DNA of 8,388 nucleotides, from the NCBI GenBank assembly GCA_031264895.1, contig JAISDI010000185.1:1-8388 (forward strand). The letters run 5' to 3'. Positions 1 to 5,908 of this stretch are shown here, in pieces (positions within the stretch are counted from its first letter, which is position 1; every line of letters begins with the position of its first letter). The position numbers and the translations under genes were made by a program. The notes under the pieces were generated by a model, which saw only the letters and a list, made by a program, of their open reading frames with translations, ran no database searches and was not told the DNA's origin. The DNA is from Endomicrobium sp. GTDB taxonomy: Bacteria > Elusimicrobiota > Endomicrobiia > Endomicrobiales > Endomicrobiaceae.

Positions 1-485
1 TTTGACAAAAAGAAAATAAGAACGAATAACGATATAAACCCGATACCTATAAGGAACAAATTATAGTTTTCGTAAAAAGTCGATATTAAAGCCGCAGTAT
101 CGTCTTCAAAAAAACCGAAAACCAAAATATTCAGATGATTTTGGAAATACGAATAAAAACCGAAATCTATGCACAAAAGAATTAAAAGCGCGCCTATAAA
201 CGCAGTGTAATAATATTTCAGTATTGAAAGCCATTTTTTACATGATTTTGCAAAAAACAAAACTACGATAAAAGAAAGAATAACGGGCATATTCAGATAC
301 GATAAAACCGCCAAATCATATCTTATGCCCATATAGAAAGCTTTTAATATGTCAAAACCCAACCCCGCAAAATTTATTCCCTTGCCGTAATAAACAAAAA
401 AAATCAATCTATATACAGACATCAAAAATAAAAATACGCAATTAAGCAGCAATAATTTTACAAGAACACATTTTATATATTTCAT
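1..485 (-). CDS. LTA synthase/sulfatase-family membrane protein, N-terminal part (runs off window)
   Basis: The frame is open from an ATG at 485 to the window edge, giving 161 residues with no stop. Hydrophobic segments lie near residues 8-32, 57-79, 92-108 and 142-160, so this is the membrane-anchor half of a polytopic protein. The GIRYDLAVLSYLN stretch (53-65) and the DFGFYSYF stretch (107-114) resemble the conserved membrane part of lipoteichoic-acid-synthase-like, alkaline-phosphatase-superfamily proteins, whose catalytic sulfatase domain follows the membrane helices. That domain would lie outside the window, so its metal-binding residues cannot be checked. By family, such enzymes move phosphoglycerol or phosphoethanolamine groups onto envelope glycans or lipids at the outer face of the inner membrane. 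The start has no good Shine-Dalgarno, and dispersed repeat DNA begins about 10 bases upstream, so any promoter is unclear. It follows recA on the same strand, 336 bases downstream. The family call is from recalled motifs and is moderate; that it is a real membrane-protein gene is surer. Confidence 0.65.
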   Translation of the reverse strand, partial: MKYIKCVLVKLLLLNCVFLFLMSVYRLIFFVYYGKGINFAGLGFDILKAFYMGIRYDLAVLSYLNMPVILSFIVVLFFAKSCKKWLSILKYYYTAFIGALLILLCIDFGFYSYFQNHLNILVFGFFEDDTAALISTFYENYNLFLIGIGFISLFVLIFFLS

Positions 486-528
486 TTTACCGTTGGCGCT
501 TACGCAGGTCTTTGCAGACGGCAAATTA

Positions 529-556
529 GGCCTTGCGGCCAGCAAGTTATAACGAC
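529..556 (+). repeat. dispersed hairpin-headed repeat, copy 1
   Basis: It starts with a 12-base mini-hairpin GGCC-TTGC-GGCC (529-540) and continues as AGCAAGTTATAACGAC. The copy at 8218-8268 has the mini-hairpin GCCC-TTGC-GGGC and then, after seven extra bases, AGCAAGTTAGAAAGGCC. The tails agree at about 13 of 16 positions. Stem position 2/11 is G-C here and C-G there, so pairing is kept while sequence changes. Whether the element is an active mobile unit or a relic cannot be told. Confidence 0.55.
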
Positions 557-611
557 TTTGTTGCTTTAGTCTTTGCCGTTAAAAATTCCCCTTTCCAAAG
601 ATTCGGAAATT

Positions 612-650
612 CCCCTTTTATAAAAAGGGGTGGCAGACTCGAAGAATCTG
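612..650. repeat. two adjacent hairpins of a palindromic repeat
   Basis: CCCCTTTT (612-619) pairs perfectly with AAAAGGGG (623-630) across a three-base loop. CAGACTC (634-640) pairs with GAATCTG (644-650) with one mismatch. The order C-rich/G-rich hairpin, GTGGCAGA, second hairpin, then GACGGGGTAGTC (699-709) resembles a palindromic intergenic repeat that I recall from many AT-rich bacterial genomes. As a terminator it is poor, since no T tract follows on either strand. Confidence 0.55.
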
Positions 651-710
651 ACGAGGTATTTCGCAAAGCGCTGACGAGATATTTCTATCAAGAACCGGAC
701 GGGGTAGTCT
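642..710. repeat. three degenerate 21-base tandem units, period 23-25
   Basis: Units begin at 642, 665 and 690. Units 1 and 2 agree at 16 of 21 positions and share TGACGAG(G/A)TATTTC. Units 1 and 3 agree at about 15 of 21 and share AAGAA and GGTA. The first unit overlaps the second arm of the preceding hairpin, which suggests that the 3' part of the palindromic repeat was duplicated in tandem and then drifted. There is no spacer and repeat regularity of the CRISPR kind. Confidence 0.45.
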
Positions 711-724
711 TTGTGTCATTACCG

Positions 725-784
725 TTTTCCGTTTGTCGTAGCCCTTCTAACCAGCCGTACGCCAGTACCTTTGCGCGTAAGCGC
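725..784 (-). repeat. dispersed hairpin-headed repeat, copy 2 (inverted)
   Basis: Read on the minus strand it starts with a mini-hairpin GCGC-TTAC-GCGC (784-773) and ends in a segment matching the far end of the 8218-8268 copy: 725-751 against the reverse complement of 8242-8268 agrees at 23 of 27 bases. It lies in opposite orientation to the copy at 529-556, so the two together form the imperfect inverted ends of the 496-784 block. Confidence 0.55.
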
Positions 785-790
785 TCCTAA

Positions 791-811
791 ATTACTAATT
801 ACTCATTACTA
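791..811. repeat. 7-base tandem repeat ATTACTA x3
   Basis: ATTACTA (791-797), ATTACTC (798-804) and ATTACTA (805-811) are head-to-tail, followed by a decayed ACTCTACTA. It lies 11 bases past the recA stop codon and looks like a small slippage-prone array of no evident function. Confidence 0.5.
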
Positions 812-821
812 ACTCTACTAA

Positions 822-1898
822 TTAGCTCTTTTTAGCCGCTTTCTTTTCTTTTACGGCTTCGGCTTTCTCTTCTTCTTTTTTGTCTGAAACCGGTTTATCG
901 TTTTCCGTTCCAAAGGCTTTTGCCCGGATTTTGTTTTCTATTTCTGCGGCAATTTCAGGATGTTCGTTAAAAAATATTTTCACATTTTCTCTGCCCTGTC
1001 CCAGCCTTTCTCCGTTATAACTGAAAAACGCGCCGGCTTTGTCTATAATGCCGTCGTTAACGCCCATGTCGACAAGATAGCCCATTCTGTCAACGCCCAC
1101 GCCGAACGTTATTTCAAATTCAGCCTGCTTAAACGGAGCCGCAACTTTATTTTTTACCACTTTGACCCTTACTCTGTTGCCTAAAATTTCATCGCCTTTT
1201 TTGACGGACTCGATCCTTCTTATGTCAAGCCTTACCGAAGAATAAAATTTAAGCGCTAATCCTCCGGGCGTAGTTTCCGGACTTCCCCACATAACGCCGA
1301 TTTTCTGTCTCAATTGATTTATAAAGACTATCGAAGTTTTTGATTTGGATATGTTTGCGGTAAGTTTTCTGAGAGCCTGACTCATAAGCCTTGCCTGAAG
1401 GCCTACAAAAGAATCCCCCATCTCTCCTTCTATTTCCGCTCGCGGAACCAAAGCTGCTACGGAATCTACAACAATAATGTCAACTGCGCCCGAGCGTACA
1501 AGCTTATCGGCAATTTCCAATGCCTGCTCTCCGGAATCCGGCTGAGAAATTAAAAGATTGTCTATATCTACGCCGAGTTTTGTGGAATATTCAGGATCCA
1601 TGGCATGTTCCGCGTCTATGTATGCCGCTATTCCGCCGGCTTTTTGCGTTTCGGCAACCATACACAATGCCAAAGTGGTTTTGCCCGATGATTCAGGCCC
1701 GTAAATTTCGATTATTCTGCCTCTTGGAATACCGCCGACGCCTATCGCTATGTCTAAAGGCAATGCGCCCGTAGGTATCACTTCGACTTTAGTTTTTGCG
1801 TGTTTCTCGCCGAGTCTCATAATAGCTTCTTTCCCGAAATCTTTTTCTATTTGAGAGAGAGCCAAGTCTAAAGCTTTAAGTTTTTCGTCTTTTGCCAT
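822..1898 (-). CDS. recA: RecA recombinase
   Basis: This is a full-length RecA of 358 residues, the usual size. It binds single-stranded DNA as an ATP-dependent filament, drives strand exchange in homologous recombination, and stimulates LexA-type self-cleavage. Visible are the Walker A motif GPESSGKTT (67-75), the catalytic Glu in YIDAEH (Glu97), Walker B IIVVDS (141-146), loop L1 around EIEGEMGDSFVGLQARLMSQ (155-174), loop L2 around KIGVMWGSPETTPGG (199-213) and the core KVVKNKVAAPFKQAEF (247-261). Two loop residues differ from E. coli RecA: Phe164 where E. coli has His163, and Trp204 where it has Phe203. The C-terminal tail (from about 335) is a Lys/Glu mix ending in basic residues, unlike the acidic E. 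coli tail. The ATG is preceded by AGGAG seven bases upstream, and that AGGAG overlaps the stop codon of the dehydrogenase gene. The gap is only 10 bases, so recA is almost surely co-transcribed and coupled. No SOS box is evident just upstream. Identity is near certain. Confidence 0.98.
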   Translation of the reverse strand: MAKDEKLKALDLALSQIEKDFGKEAIMRLGEKHAKTKVEVIPTGALPLDIAIGVGGIPRGRIIEIYGPESSGKTTLALCMVAETQKAGGIAAYIDAEHAMDPEYSTKLGVDIDNLLISQPDSGEQALEIADKLVRSGAVDIIVVDSVAALVPRAEIEGEMGDSFVGLQARLMSQALRKLTANISKSKTSIVFINQLRQKIGVMWGSPETTPGGLALKFYSSVRLDIRRIESVKKGDEILGNRVRVKVVKNKVAAPFKQAEFEITFGVGVDRMGYLVDMGVNDGIIDKAGAFFSYNGERLGQGRENVKIFFNEHPEIAAEIENKIRAKAFGTENDKPVSDKKEEEKAEAVKEKKAAKKS

Positions 1899-1905
1899 TT
1901 TATTT

Positions 1906-1910
1906 CTCCT
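1906..1910 (-). promoter_or_regulatory. recA Shine-Dalgarno overlapping upstream stop codon
   Basis: On the minus strand the sequence reads TAGGAG: the TAG stop of the dehydrogenase gene (1911-1909) supplies the first two bases of the AGGAG that lies seven bases before the recA ATG. It fixes the recA start and indicates translational coupling, with ribosomes ending on the upstream gene opening or reusing the recA start site. Confidence 0.8.
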
Positions 1911-3210
1911 ATATTCTTACAATCTTGCCCGACTTATTATTTTTAAACGCATTACGAGTGTCAATTACTATTTTTGATTCTTTGAGAACTTTTTTATAAT
2001 CGATGTCAGTATGATCAGTAACTACAACAACGGCATCATATTTTTTCAATCCGTTAAGATTTTTTTCAGAACGCAGACTTTGTCCGCAGACGCAATCTTT
2101 TATCGAAGGTATGTATGGGTCGTAATAAGACACTTTTGCGCCTTTGGTTATGAGAAGGTTTATAACGTCAAGCGCCGGAGATTCCCTTACGTCCGCCACA
2201 TTTTTTTTGTATGCGGCTCCCAAAACGATAATTTTAGAACCTTTTAACGCTTTTGCTTTATCGTTCAAAGCTTCTATGACTTTAGACACTACATATTCCG
2301 GCATTTTTGAGTTCATCTCGCCGGCAAGCTCTATGAATCTGGAATAAAAATTTAAAGTTTTAAGTTTCCACGAAAGATAATGAGGATCTAAAGGAATACA
2401 GTGTCCGCCTATTCCAGGGCCGGGATAAAAAGGCATGAATCCGAAAGGTTTTGTAGCCGCCGCGTCTATTATTTCCCATACGTTTAATTTTAATTTATCG
2501 CACATCAAAGCGACTTCATTTACAAGCGCAATGTTTACGGCTCTGAAAGTATTTTCCAAAAGCTTGACCATTTCAGCGGCTTGTGTCGAAGAAACTTTCT
2601 GCACGTTCGTAAACGAACCGTAAACCGCCGCCGCAAGCTCTGTACAGCGCGGACATATGCCTCCGACGACTTTAGGAGTATTTTGTATCCCGAACTTTTT
2701 ATTTGAAGGATCGATCCTCTCTGGGCTGAAAGCGACAAAAAAATCACCGCCGGCTTTAAATTTCGTTTCTTCCAAAATAGGAAGCATAAGCTCTTTTGTG
2801 GTACCCGGATAAGTCGTAGATTCAAGAATTATAAGCTGCCCTTTTCTCAAAGTCTCTTTAACGTTTTTAGCGGCTGCCAAAATATAGGACACGTCCGGAT
2901 CTTTTGATTTTCTTAAAGGAGTAGGGACGCATATTATTATTATGTCCGCTTTTGAAAGAGTTTTAAAATCTGAGGTGGCGTCCAGTCTGCCGGATTTGAC
3001 AAGCTCTTTCATATCGCTTTCGGTAACGTCGCCTATATAAGATTTTCCTTTATTTATATCGGAAACTTTCGATTTGTCTACTTCAAAACCCGTCACTTTA
3101 AAACCCTGCTTTGCAAGTTCTACCGACAGCGGAAGACCAACGTATCCCTGACCGATGATCCCTATTTTTGCTTTTCTTTCGCCGATCTTTTGAAGCAGTT
3201 CTTTATACAT
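1909..3210 (-). CDS. wbpA: WbpA-type UDP-N-acetylglucosamine/UDP-sugar 6-dehydrogenase
   Basis: This is a 433-residue member of the UDP-glucose/GDP-mannose dehydrogenase family, of normal length. These cytoplasmic enzymes oxidise C6 of a nucleotide sugar to a carboxylate in two NAD+-dependent steps. The N-terminal Rossmann fold has GQGYVG (20-25). VPTPL (95-99) and ESTTYPGTT (130-138) follow. The central helix has KLLEN (216-220) and NEVALM, then ATKPFGFMPFYPGPGIGGHCIP (252-273) with catalytic Cys271. The C-terminal domain has LGAAYKKNVADVRESPA (330-346). The stretches ESTTYPGTT, AATKPFGF and FIELAGEMN..MPEYV match what I recall of Pseudomonas WbpA (UDP-GlcNAc to UDP-GlcNAcA) better than classic UDP-glucose dehydrogenase, so GlcNAc is the favoured substrate. 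UDP-glucose cannot be ruled out. The ATG has GGAG five to six bases upstream. It sits 19 bases after the epimerase gene and 10 before recA, as the middle gene of an operon. The family is very sure, the exact substrate less so. Confidence 0.9.
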   Translation of the reverse strand: MYKELLQKIGERKAKIGIIGQGYVGLPLSVELAKQGFKVTGFEVDKSKVSDINKGKSYIGDVTESDMKELVKSGRLDATSDFKTLSKADIIIICVPTPLRKSKDPDVSYILAAAKNVKETLRKGQLIILESTTYPGTTKELMLPILEETKFKAGGDFFVAFSPERIDPSNKKFGIQNTPKVVGGICPRCTELAAAVYGSFTNVQKVSSTQAAEMVKLLENTFRAVNIALVNEVALMCDKLKLNVWEIIDAAATKPFGFMPFYPGPGIGGHCIPLDPHYLSWKLKTLNFYSRFIELAGEMNSKMPEYVVSKVIEALNDKAKALKGSKIIVLGAAYKKNVADVRESPALDVINLLITKGAKVSYYDPYIPSIKDCVCGQSLRSEKNLNGLKKYDAVVVVTDHTDIDYKKVLKESKIVIDTRNAFKNNKSGKIVRI

Positions 3211-3229
3211 TTTCTCTCCCCGGTGCGCT

Positions 3230-4195
3230 CTATAATTTAATATTTTTAAACCATGATTTATTTTCGAGATACCAGTCTACCGTCTTTCTTATCCCCTGTT
3301 CCAGAGAAATTTTCGGCGTCCATCCGAGCGTGTTCTTGGCTTCGTTTATATTTGCCCAAGTGGCCGTTATATCGGCTTTATGAAACGGTTTATAATTATA
3401 TGCGGCTTTCTTGCCGAGATTTTTTTCTATAAGGTTGATCATATAGCTTAATTTATAAGGTTTGTTTCCGCCGAGATTTATGGTTTTGTATCCGGTCTTT
3501 TTTAAAGCTTTGATCGTTCCGCTTGCAATATCGTCTACATAAGTAAAATCCCTGCTTTGCGAACCGTCGCCGAAAAGTTCAATAGGTTTGCCTTCGTCGA
3601 TCCATTTGATAAAACGTATTATGCTCATATCCGGCCTTCCCGCCGGGCCGTAAACCGTAAAATATCTAACGACGGTTATGTCTAAACCATACAAATAATG
3701 ATAAGAATAACACATTGCTTCAGCGCCTTTTTTCGACGCGGCATACGGAGAAATAGGAGTATTAACGGCAAGCGTTTCGCTAAAAGGCATTTTCTGCCCG
3801 GCGTACAAAGAAGAAGTCGACGCCAAAACGAATTTATTGATTTTATATTCTCTTGCAATGTCGAGAAGATTAAGCGTTCCCATAGTATTTGTTGAAACGT
3901 AAATGAAAGGATTTTCCATGCTGTAACGCACGCCGGCTCTTGCGGCAAGATTGATAATTACGGAAACCTTTTGCTTTTTGACTATATTTTCAACGCTCTT
4001 TTTATTTTCAATATCTGCTCTGAAAAATGCAAATCCTTTGAGTTTTTTTAAATTTTTAAGTCTGTAATTTTTGATTTTAACGTCGTAATAATCGTTCATA
4101 TTGTCTATCCCGACGACATCTTTTCCAGATTTTACAAGCATTTCGCACACTTTGCTCCCGATAAACCCCGCCGCTCCCGTAACTAAAATTGACAT
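3230..4195 (-). CDS. NAD-dependent epimerase, UDP-glucuronate 4-epimerase-like
   Basis: This 321-residue protein is an extended short-chain dehydrogenase of the NAD-dependent epimerase/dehydratase family and acts in the cytosol on a nucleotide sugar. It shows the NAD-binding GAAGFIG (7-13), a Ser-rich STSSLY stretch (126-131), and the catalytic pair Tyr151 and Lys155 in YAASK. RYFTVYGPAGRPDM (177-190) and GDGSQSRDFTYVDDIA (209-224) follow. The GPxGRPDM form and the 320-residue length resemble bacterial UDP-glucuronate 4-epimerases (CapI/GAE type). The next gene makes a UDP-uronic acid, so the likely job is inverting C4 of that product, for instance UDP-GlcA to UDP-GalA or the N-acetyl form. 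It is the first gene of the operon. A strong promoter lies 31-59 bases upstream, and GGGGAG lies six bases before the ATG. All catalytic residues seem intact. The superfamily is sure, the substrate is inferred. Confidence 0.87.
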   Translation of the reverse strand: MSILVTGAAGFIGSKVCEMLVKSGKDVVGIDNMNDYYDVKIKNYRLKNLKKLKGFAFFRADIENKKSVENIVKKQKVSVIINLAARAGVRYSMENPFIYVSTNTMGTLNLLDIAREYKINKFVLASTSSLYAGQKMPFSETLAVNTPISPYAASKKGAEAMCYSYHYLYGLDITVVRYFTVYGPAGRPDMSIIRFIKWIDEGKPIELFGDGSQSRDFTYVDDIASGTIKALKKTGYKTINLGGNKPYKLSYMINLIEKNLGKKAAYNYKPFHKADITATWANINEAKNTLGWTPKISLEQGIRKTVDWYLENKSWFKNIKL

Positions 4196-4225
4196 TTAAA
4201 ACTCCCCAATTTTTTATATCAGAAG

Positions 4226-4254
4226 ATTATATAAAATAAAGCATATTTTGTCAT
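4226..4254 (-). promoter_or_regulatory. sigma-70-type promoter of the epimerase-wbpA-recA operon
   Basis: On the minus strand ATGACA (-35, 4254-4249) and a perfect TATAAT (-10, 4231-4226) are separated by exactly 17 bases. Transcription would begin near 4219, giving a leader of about 24 bases before the epimerase ATG with GGGGAG inside it. CCAT-AAAA-ATGG (4256-4267) is a small dyad directly upstream of the -35. No recognised operator was seen. Confidence 0.7.
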
Positions 4255-4314
4255 GCCATAAAAATGGTAAATTTCGACGACTGCTTTCCTGCATTTTTTT
4301 ATTTATTGCGTAAA

Positions 4315-4331
4315 TGGGTCTCTCTAAAAAA
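4315..4331. repeat. 17-base motif shared with the flippase leader
   Basis: TGGGTCTCTCTAAAAAA here matches TGGGTCTCTTTAAAAAA at 8152-8168 in 16 of 17 bases. It lies just past the end of the secreted-protein gene and before the operon promoter. The other copy sits between the flippase start codon and its -10 box. Here no start codon follows, so it may be a relic of a gene leader or a short dispersed repeat. The rest of the 4196-4354 spacer is A/T-rich and shows no terminator for the secreted-protein gene. Confidence 0.4.
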
Positions 4332-4354
4332 CTTAAAGCACATCCCTATTTTTG

Positions 4355-5629
4355 TTATTCGATAAAAAAATTAAATATTATCGAGCTTGTTTTATATGAA
4401 TATCCTTTACGCGCTTGTCTCATATCAGCCAAAAAATATATTCTTATTTTTTTATCGGGCGGCAAATCTCCGTAAGATCTTTGCCATGCGTTCCATTTAT
4501 AACCTCTTTTGTCAAAAAATTTTATTCTTTCGTCGCCTTTGTCGGACGGATCGGAAAATGCCGATATGTCCCTCATCTGTTCCCAAGGTTCCTCCCAGTT
4601 CTCGTTATATAGAGGGTCTACTAAATCCGAAGCTTTTGCAGTACGCCATCTTATCGGTATCATTTTATCCGGATTGTACACTCCCACCATTCCGGAATTT
4701 GTGTCTTTTGTTATGGTTCCGGTATATATCGGCGAGGAAGCGTTTACAGATTGGTTGTCGGTGTATATCTGAACGCTCCAGCCGTCTTTATAATAATCAA
4801 GACCGTCCAGTTCTACGTATTGGTCTGACAGAACCCATCCGGTCACGCCGGGAACTATTGTGGAAGTAGACCATGTTATTTTGTCGACAGGCGAGTTGAC
4901 GGCATCGTTTTTTAAAGTAAGTTTAAAAGTTTGACTGTTTAGCACAGGCTGAGGTTTTATCCAAAGGATATTGTCTACGGATATTTTATCATTGCTATGC
5001 GGTAGATGGACTAAGAACGGAGACGAAACCGTCTGAAGTTCACTTTGAGTAACTCCTAATCCTCCGTTAGAGGAAGATGATGTCAAACGCATGGTGAGTT
5101 TTTGCCATTCTCCGGACGGCTTTGAAGAATTATATCCGAAATCTGAAATATAGCTTGCTCTGTTCGTATCTTTGGCTATTCTTATTCCCGTTCTTGTGTC
5201 GGTATTATTTATATCTTTTACGTAAAATTCGATCGTGCCGCCGTAATAAGCGCTCATGTCGCGTGTTCCGACGGTATTTACATATGTACTTCCTTTAAAA
5301 GTTATAAAAAAAGCCTGATTCGCCCCGCCGGATGTAAAAGATATATATTTTGAACCTTCCCATGCCTGCGCGGCATTGTTAATGATATAAGAACTCGACT
5401 CCATATCATCGATGACATTGTTGTTGTTATAATTCTGACTCTCGGAAGTGCAGGTTAAATATCTTGCGGATATACCGTCGGCATTAGTTGCCGACCAACT
5501 TGCGCCTAAATAGATATCGCTGAAAATGGAATAAACTTGTCTTCCTATATTTGACGGAGTTACCTGACTGTTTAGCAGACAATAAAAACATGCGCAGATA
5601 ACAAAAGAAAGAATAATTTTTTTTATCAT
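4355..5629 (-). CDS. secreted protein of unknown function with carbohydrate-binding-like N-terminal half
   Basis: I do not recognise this 424-residue protein. It begins with a basic-hydrophobic signal (residues 1-21). A signal peptidase I site may lie near 20-22, although ICAC (11-14) could also act as a lipobox. Residues about 72-224 look like a jelly-roll sugar-binding domain: DDME, then YYGGTIEFYVKD (128-139), a W-K stretch (175-177) and KISVDNILWIKP (215-226), with alternating beta pattern. Residues 227-424 form a second region rich in Trp, Tyr and Asp, with GWSVQIYTDN (283-292), IPIRWR (324-329) and a C-terminal IYFLADMRQARKGYSYKT. No catalytic motif is visible. Asn, Ser and Thr are frequent, as in exported proteins. 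It stands alone, with its own promoter (5682-5654) and poor Shine-Dalgarno. A surface or periplasmic role in glycan binding or in a cell-surface layer is only a guess. That it is a real exported protein is well supported. Confidence 0.75.
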   Translation of the reverse strand: MIKKIILSFVICACFYCLLNSQVTPSNIGRQVYSIFSDIYLGASWSATNADGISARYLTCTSESQNYNNNNVIDDMESSSYIINNAAQAWEGSKYISFTSGGANQAFFITFKGSTYVNTVGTRDMSAYYGGTIEFYVKDINNTDTRTGIRIAKDTNRASYISDFGYNSSKPSGEWQKLTMRLTSSSSNGGLGVTQSELQTVSSPFLVHLPHSNDKISVDNILWIKPQPVLNSQTFKLTLKNDAVNSPVDKITWSTSTIVPGVTGWVLSDQYVELDGLDYYKDGWSVQIYTDNQSVNASSPIYTGTITKDTNSGMVGVYNPDKMIPIRWRTAKASDLVDPLYNENWEEPWEQMRDISAFSDPSDKGDERIKFFDKRGYKWNAWQRSYGDLPPDKKIRIYFLADMRQARKGYSYKTSSIIFNFFIE

Positions 5630-5633
5630 TTTA

Positions 5634-5647
5634 TACTTTTAAAAGTA
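5634..5647. promoter_or_regulatory. 14-base perfect palindrome at the predicted transcript start
   Basis: TACTTTTAAAAGTA is a perfect dyad covering the predicted transcription start and leader of the secreted-protein gene, just upstream of its ATG and where a Shine-Dalgarno would be expected. It could be a repressor site or fold over the start region. It is A/T-rich, so chance is possible. Confidence 0.35.
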
Positions 5648-5653
5648 AAAATC

Positions 5654-5682
5654 GTTATATAAGCATGTTTTTTTGTTGTCAT
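5654..5682 (-). promoter_or_regulatory. sigma-70-type promoter of the secreted-protein gene
   Basis: ATGACA (-35, 5682-5677) and TATAAC (-10, 5659-5654) on the minus strand are 17 bases apart. Transcription would start near 5647, leaving a leader of only about 18 bases with little ribosome-binding signal. Its -35 is the same hexamer as that of the epimerase operon promoter. Confidence 0.6.
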
Positions 5683-5908
5683 AATATAAAATTAGCGTCG
5701 TATAATTAACATGATGAAACATTTAAAAACAAAATTTTATAAATCTCTGCTAAGAAAAGAATTTGTTTTAAGAATTTGTATGAGACATGCCCCGTCATTC
5801 AAACTTAACTAACGATACGCGTACTTCTTATGATGGTTTACTATTATATAAATCAAATACTTATTAATCAAGAGCAAAAGGCTCTTTTGTATAAAAATGT
5901 CAAATAGA
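5683..5908. other. gene-poor spacer with possible plus-strand small transcript
   Basis: No firm gene is present. On the plus strand a perfect TATAAT (5701-5706) with TTGTCA 19 bases upstream could start an RNA near 5713. The bidirectional terminator at 5909-5949 would end it after about 235 bases. A weaker hairpin AAGAGC-AAAAG-GCTCTT (5870-5886), followed by TTGT, lies before it. A 33-codon frame (5711-5812, start MMKHLKTK, very basic) is in this stretch, but it has no Shine-Dalgarno and would start at or before the RNA start, so it is not called as a gene. Confidence 0.3.

Larger units (their letters stand above)
486..821. other. gene-free spacer made of mosaic repeat DNA
   Basis: This 336-base stretch between recA and the membrane-protein gene holds no convincing gene. 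It is a mosaic of short repeats. The 10-base inverted repeat GCGCTTACGC (496-505) and GCGTAAGCGC (775-784) frames a 289-base core that looks like a MITE or a stack of miniature elements. Inside are two copies of a dispersed family (529-556 and 725-784), two hairpins (612-650) and a degenerate tandem array (642-710). A short A/T tandem (791-811) sits next to the recA stop. An 85-codon plus-strand reading frame crosses it (533-790), but it simply translates these repeats. No clear rho-independent terminator with a T tract follows recA. Confidence 0.6.

Noticed and set aside
642..710. Possible CRISPR array
   Set aside because: Units adjoin at 23-25 bases with no unique spacers and much divergence; there are no cas genes in the window.
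496..784. Insertion sequence with transposase
   Set aside because: The block is under 300 bases and encodes no transposase; at most a non-autonomous element.
533..790. 85-codon plus-strand reading frame after recA
   Set aside because: It translates hairpin and tandem repeats, has no Shine-Dalgarno, and its peptide shows no protein-like pattern.
960..1184. Plus-strand frames inside recA, the dehydrogenase, the epimerase, the secreted-protein gene and the flippase
   Set aside because: All lie antisense to genes with strong family motifs; they are composition shadows with no start signals.
5711..5812. 33-codon basic plus-strand frame
   Set aside because: No ribosome-binding site, starts at or before the predicted RNA start, and is too short to judge; kept only as part of a possible small RNA.
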